From JBLHKS01 sp047620505 (GTDB lineage Bacteria > Verrucomicrobiota > Verrucomicrobiia > Verrucomicrobiales > DEV007): a stretch of DNA of 8,847 bases. Below are positions 7,421 through 8,847 of the stretch, in pieces. The notes under the pieces were generated by a model. The model made no database searches. It was not told where the DNA came from and saw only the letters and a list, made by a program, of their open reading frames with translations. Within the stretch, counting starts at the first letter, position 1. Every line of letters begins with the position of its first letter. A program made the position numbers and the translations under genes. Location of the stretch: assembly GCA_047620505.1 (NCBI GenBank), contig JBLHKS010000271.1, positions 1 to 8,847 on the forward strand. The letters run 5' to 3'.

Positions 7421-8544
7421 TTCAAGAAGTGCTCAAAGAACGCGTAGATCACCGCGTTCGATTCCTCGGTCGGCGCGTGGTTCGGACGCGTGGTCATGCC
7501 AACGTGATTTTCGTGGCCCAGCAGCTGCTGAATCTGGACGAGATGATTCAGCGCCCGCCATCGCTCCGGCGGATCCTCGTGGCCGCCGCTTAGCAAAAAC
7601 GGACGCGGTGCCATGAGCGCATGAAGCTCGTGCAGATCCCGGCCCTCTTTGATTAACCTGGGGTAAAGCCCTTGAGCCGGGTTTTCATCCGTCGGAATCC
7701 CGCGTTTCCGCCAGGGCCGCGGATGCCAACCCAGATACCAGGGCTCCCAATAGTTTACGCTTGAGTTAGGCTGCTCGCGCGAGTCTAACACGATGCCAGG
7801 ATCCGACACCGCGACCGCCGCGAACTTGTCGAAAAGACAGGCCGCGAACATCGACCACTTGCCGCCGTAGGAATGCCCGGTGATCCCGATTCGCTCCGAA
7901 TCCACCTCCGGTCGCGCCGCCAGCACGTGCCAGCAATTCGCCGCCGCGCAGCCGAGCATCGAGAGCGGCTGGACTGTCGCGTTGTCGATCTCAGGAAAGT
8001 AGGTAGCGTACTGTTTCGCGTTCGAAGTCTCGGTCGTGCCGACGGAAAGCGTGACGAAGCCGCGTTTGACGAGTTGATAGGCAAAGTCGCGCAGCGGATT
8101 GTCCGTGAGCCCGGCTGAGGTCTCTGGTTCGTAGAAAACCGTCAGGACGGCCGGACGCTTCTCGCCTTCCGCGATTCCGTCCGGAATCATCAGATAGCCG
8201 GTTGTCGTTTCGACCGGCGTCCAGAGGAACCGGACCGTGAGCTGCGTGAAGTTTTCGCGCTGCTCAGTCTTGAGGATCTCGACCTTCGGCTCAGTGATCA
8301 GCGGCGGCCACTCGCCCAGCAGCTGCTGCCACTGCTCGGAGATTTCGGCGCGGCGTTTCGGCCAATCAGCGGCGGATTCGACCTTAGAGCCGTCGTTGAA
8401 AATCAGCGGCGACCGGAAATCGCCGAAGTCGTTGGCGTATTCGTCGGGAACCGTGAAATGCGGCTCGAGCAGCGTTTGCGCCGACGTCACCGCCACCAGC
8501 GCCGCTAGAATCAGCCAGCACAACGACCAAGTTTTCGCGATCAT
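7417..8544 (-). CDS. Secreted alpha/beta hydrolase (acetylxylan esterase/dienelactone hydrolase-like)
   Basis: Seen: 375 residues. A signal peptide (about 1-22, ending VTSAQ) predicts export. The nucleophile elbow is GHSYGG with Ser225, preceded by the usual RPEVDSERIGIT. Asp324 (GHEDPPERW) and His356 (RPNHAPTEE) are in the right places to complete a Ser-Asp-His triad; these two are my inference from spacing. An oxyanion-side strand is plausible near VLTVFYEP (133-140). Known: this fold serves many esterases, peptidases and lactonases; related secreted proteins in Planctomycetes and Verrucomicrobiota are often labelled acetylxylan esterase or prolyl oligopeptidase-like without proof. I do not see the GCSRNG motif of CE15 glucuronoyl esterases. 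Inference: a periplasmic or extracellular ester hydrolase acting on plant or algal polysaccharide decorations. It starts 24 bases after the 90-residue gene, behind a purine-rich leader, and its stop overlaps the GTG of the SWIM gene. Confidence 0.92.
   Translation of the reverse strand: MIAKTWSLCWLILAALVAVTSAQTLLEPHFTVPDEYANDFGDFRSPLIFNDGSKVESAADWPKRRAEISEQWQQLLGEWPPLITEPKVEILKTEQRENFTQLTVRFLWTPVETTTGYLMIPDGIAEGEKRPAVLTVFYEPETSAGLTDNPLRDFAYQLVKRGFVTLSVGTTETSNAKQYATYFPEIDNATVQPLSMLGCAAANCWHVLAARPEVDSERIGITGHSYGGKWSMFAACLFDKFAAVAVSDPGIVLDSREQPNSSVNYWEPWYLGWHPRPWRKRGIPTDENPAQGLYPRLIKEGRDLHELHALMAPRPFLLSGGHEDPPERWRALNHLVQIQQLLGHENHVGMTTRPNHAPTEESNAVIYAFFEHFLK
7519..7530. repeat. Dispersed palindrome CAGCAGCTGCTG, copy 7
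   Basis: Exact copy inside the esterase gene, in phase as Gln-Gln-Leu-Leu (339-342), between the putative catalytic Asp and His. Confidence 0.8.
8317..8328. repeat. Dispersed palindrome CAGCAGCTGCTG, copy 8
   Basis: Exact copy inside the esterase gene, in phase as Gln-Gln-Leu-Leu (73-76). Confidence 0.8.
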
Positions 8545-8562
8545 GCTCTCTCTATCTCTCCC
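8545..8562 (-). promoter_or_regulatory. Purine-rich leader with possible ribosome binding site of the esterase gene
   Basis: The minus strand reads GGGAGAGATAGAGAGAGC directly before the esterase ATG at 8544. GGGAG lies 13 bases from the start, rather far, but GAGAG repeats continue closer in. It is the only obviously purine-rich leader in the window and supports the ATG at 8544 as the start. Confidence 0.45.
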
Positions 8563-8568
8563 GCCGTC

Positions 8569-8841
8569 TCAATCGTCAAGCGCCCTTCCCGCCCGGTACA
8601 TCCCCTCCGTCGACGCCCTGACGTCCACCGCCGCCCCAGCCAGCTCCGACTCCAGATCGACAAGCGGAAACACCGTTAGTCGACTCCCCGGCGTCGCGTT
8701 CACCACCGCAAACCCCGCCGCCTCGAACACCGGCAGCAACTGCTGGAAAAATCCCGTCAGGATCTCGTAACTCGTCAGGTTATTTCGGATCGCCCGCTCC
8801 GTGCGCTGTTCCGCAAACCAATAGCGCTGCGTTTCCGACAT
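8569..8841 (-). CDS. Small protein of unknown function, possibly 5'-truncated
   Basis: Seen: 90 residues from ATG at 8841 to TGA at 8569. I do not recognise the family. It starts MSETQRYWFAEQRTERAIRN, has a probable amphipathic helix with FFQQLLPVFEAAGF (31-44), a short beta-like stretch TPGSRLTVFPLVDLESEL and a C-terminal ASTEGMYRAGRALDD. There is no signal peptide, membrane segment or cysteine, so it is probably a soluble cytoplasmic protein. Only six bases precede the ATG in the window, and the two codons there are also open in frame, so it could be the C-terminal end of a longer protein; no ribosome binding site can be judged. Its codons look richer in G and C at the third position than those of the left-hand genes. 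It ends 24 bases before the secreted esterase and is probably in the same transcript. Confidence 0.7.
   Translation of the reverse strand: MSETQRYWFAEQRTERAIRNNLTSYEILTGFFQQLLPVFEAAGFAVVNATPGSRLTVFPLVDLESELAGAAVDVRASTEGMYRAGRALDD
8734..8745. repeat. Degenerate copy of the dispersed palindrome (one mismatch)
   Basis: CAGCAACTGCTG on the plus strand differs at one base from the palindrome. It lies in the 90-residue gene and still encodes Gln-Gln-Leu-Leu (33-36), with TTG for the first Leu. Confidence 0.6.
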
Positions 8842-8847
8842 GTGAAA

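Larger units (their letters stand above)
1..8841 (-). other. Probable single co-directional transcription unit
   Basis: All seven genes point the same way, with gaps of 9, 24, 30 and 40 bases or with overlaps (GTGA at 7417-7420, TGATG at 4703-4707). No hairpin followed by a T-run is visible in any gap, and no gap is long enough for an obvious promoter. The 40-base gap at 6652-6691 is the likeliest place for an internal promoter, but I see no convincing -35/-10 pair there. The functions are mixed, so this may be a directon rather than one operon. Confidence 0.5.

Noticed and set aside
7417..8544. Assignment of the esterase to CE15 glucuronoyl esterases or to a specific acetylxylan esterase
   Set aside because: The nucleophile motif is GHSYGG, not the CE15 GCSRNG, and substrate cannot be read from the sequence; kept as a general secreted alpha/beta hydrolase.
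1..8847. CRISPR array, tRNA/rRNA, insertion sequence or prophage
   Set aside because: The window is almost entirely filled by seven minus-strand genes; no regularly spaced repeats with spacers, no cloverleaf in the gaps, no transposase or integrase motifs. The 12-base palindromes are irregularly spaced inside genes, so they are not CRISPR repeats.

Overview
The window looks like ordinary chromosomal DNA of a free-living, moderately GC-rich bacterium. I favour the Planctomycetes-Verrucomicrobia-Chlamydiae superphylum, most likely Verrucomicrobiota. This rests on the BatA/von Willebrand A membrane protein followed by a large secreted protein of unknown function, the secreted alpha/beta hydrolase of a type common there, and the scarcity of good Shine-Dalgarno sequences. 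The assignment is an inference, not a measurement.

All seven genes lie on the minus strand, so transcription runs from the right edge to the left edge. They are packed with gaps of 9, 24, 30 and 40 bases or with overlaps (GTGA, TGATG), and there is no visible terminator or long intergenic region. In order of transcription they are: a 90-residue protein of unknown function (8569-8841); a secreted alpha/beta hydrolase/esterase (7417-8544); a SWIM zinc-finger protein starting at GTG (6692-7420); a BatA-like membrane protein with a von Willebrand A domain (4705-6651); an 857-residue secreted protein with a sugar-binding-like N-terminus and a helical-toroid-like C-terminus (2132-4705); a HAMP-type sensor histidine kinase with a degenerate ATP-binding G1 box (716-2101); and a TIGR01777-type NAD(P)-dependent epimerase (SDR39U1/YfcH family) that runs off the left edge (1-706). 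The epimerase has no stop codon in the window, so it is easily missed.

The genes do not form a known pathway. The clearest functional pair is the VWA membrane protein and the secreted toroid-like protein, which overlap by one base. The kinase has no response regulator beside it, and the MoxR and DUF58 genes that usually accompany BatA proteins are not here.

The most unusual signal is not a gene. The perfect 12-base palindrome CAGCAGCTGCTG occurs eight times, at least once in each of the six larger genes, and a one-mismatch copy sits in the seventh. Seven of the eight copies are read in the same phase as Gln-Gln-Leu-Leu; one is read in another phase as alanines. A second palindrome, CGATCG, is also strongly over-represented but nearly disappears in the right-hand 2 kb. 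I saw no RNA genes, CRISPR arrays, insertion sequences or attachment sites.
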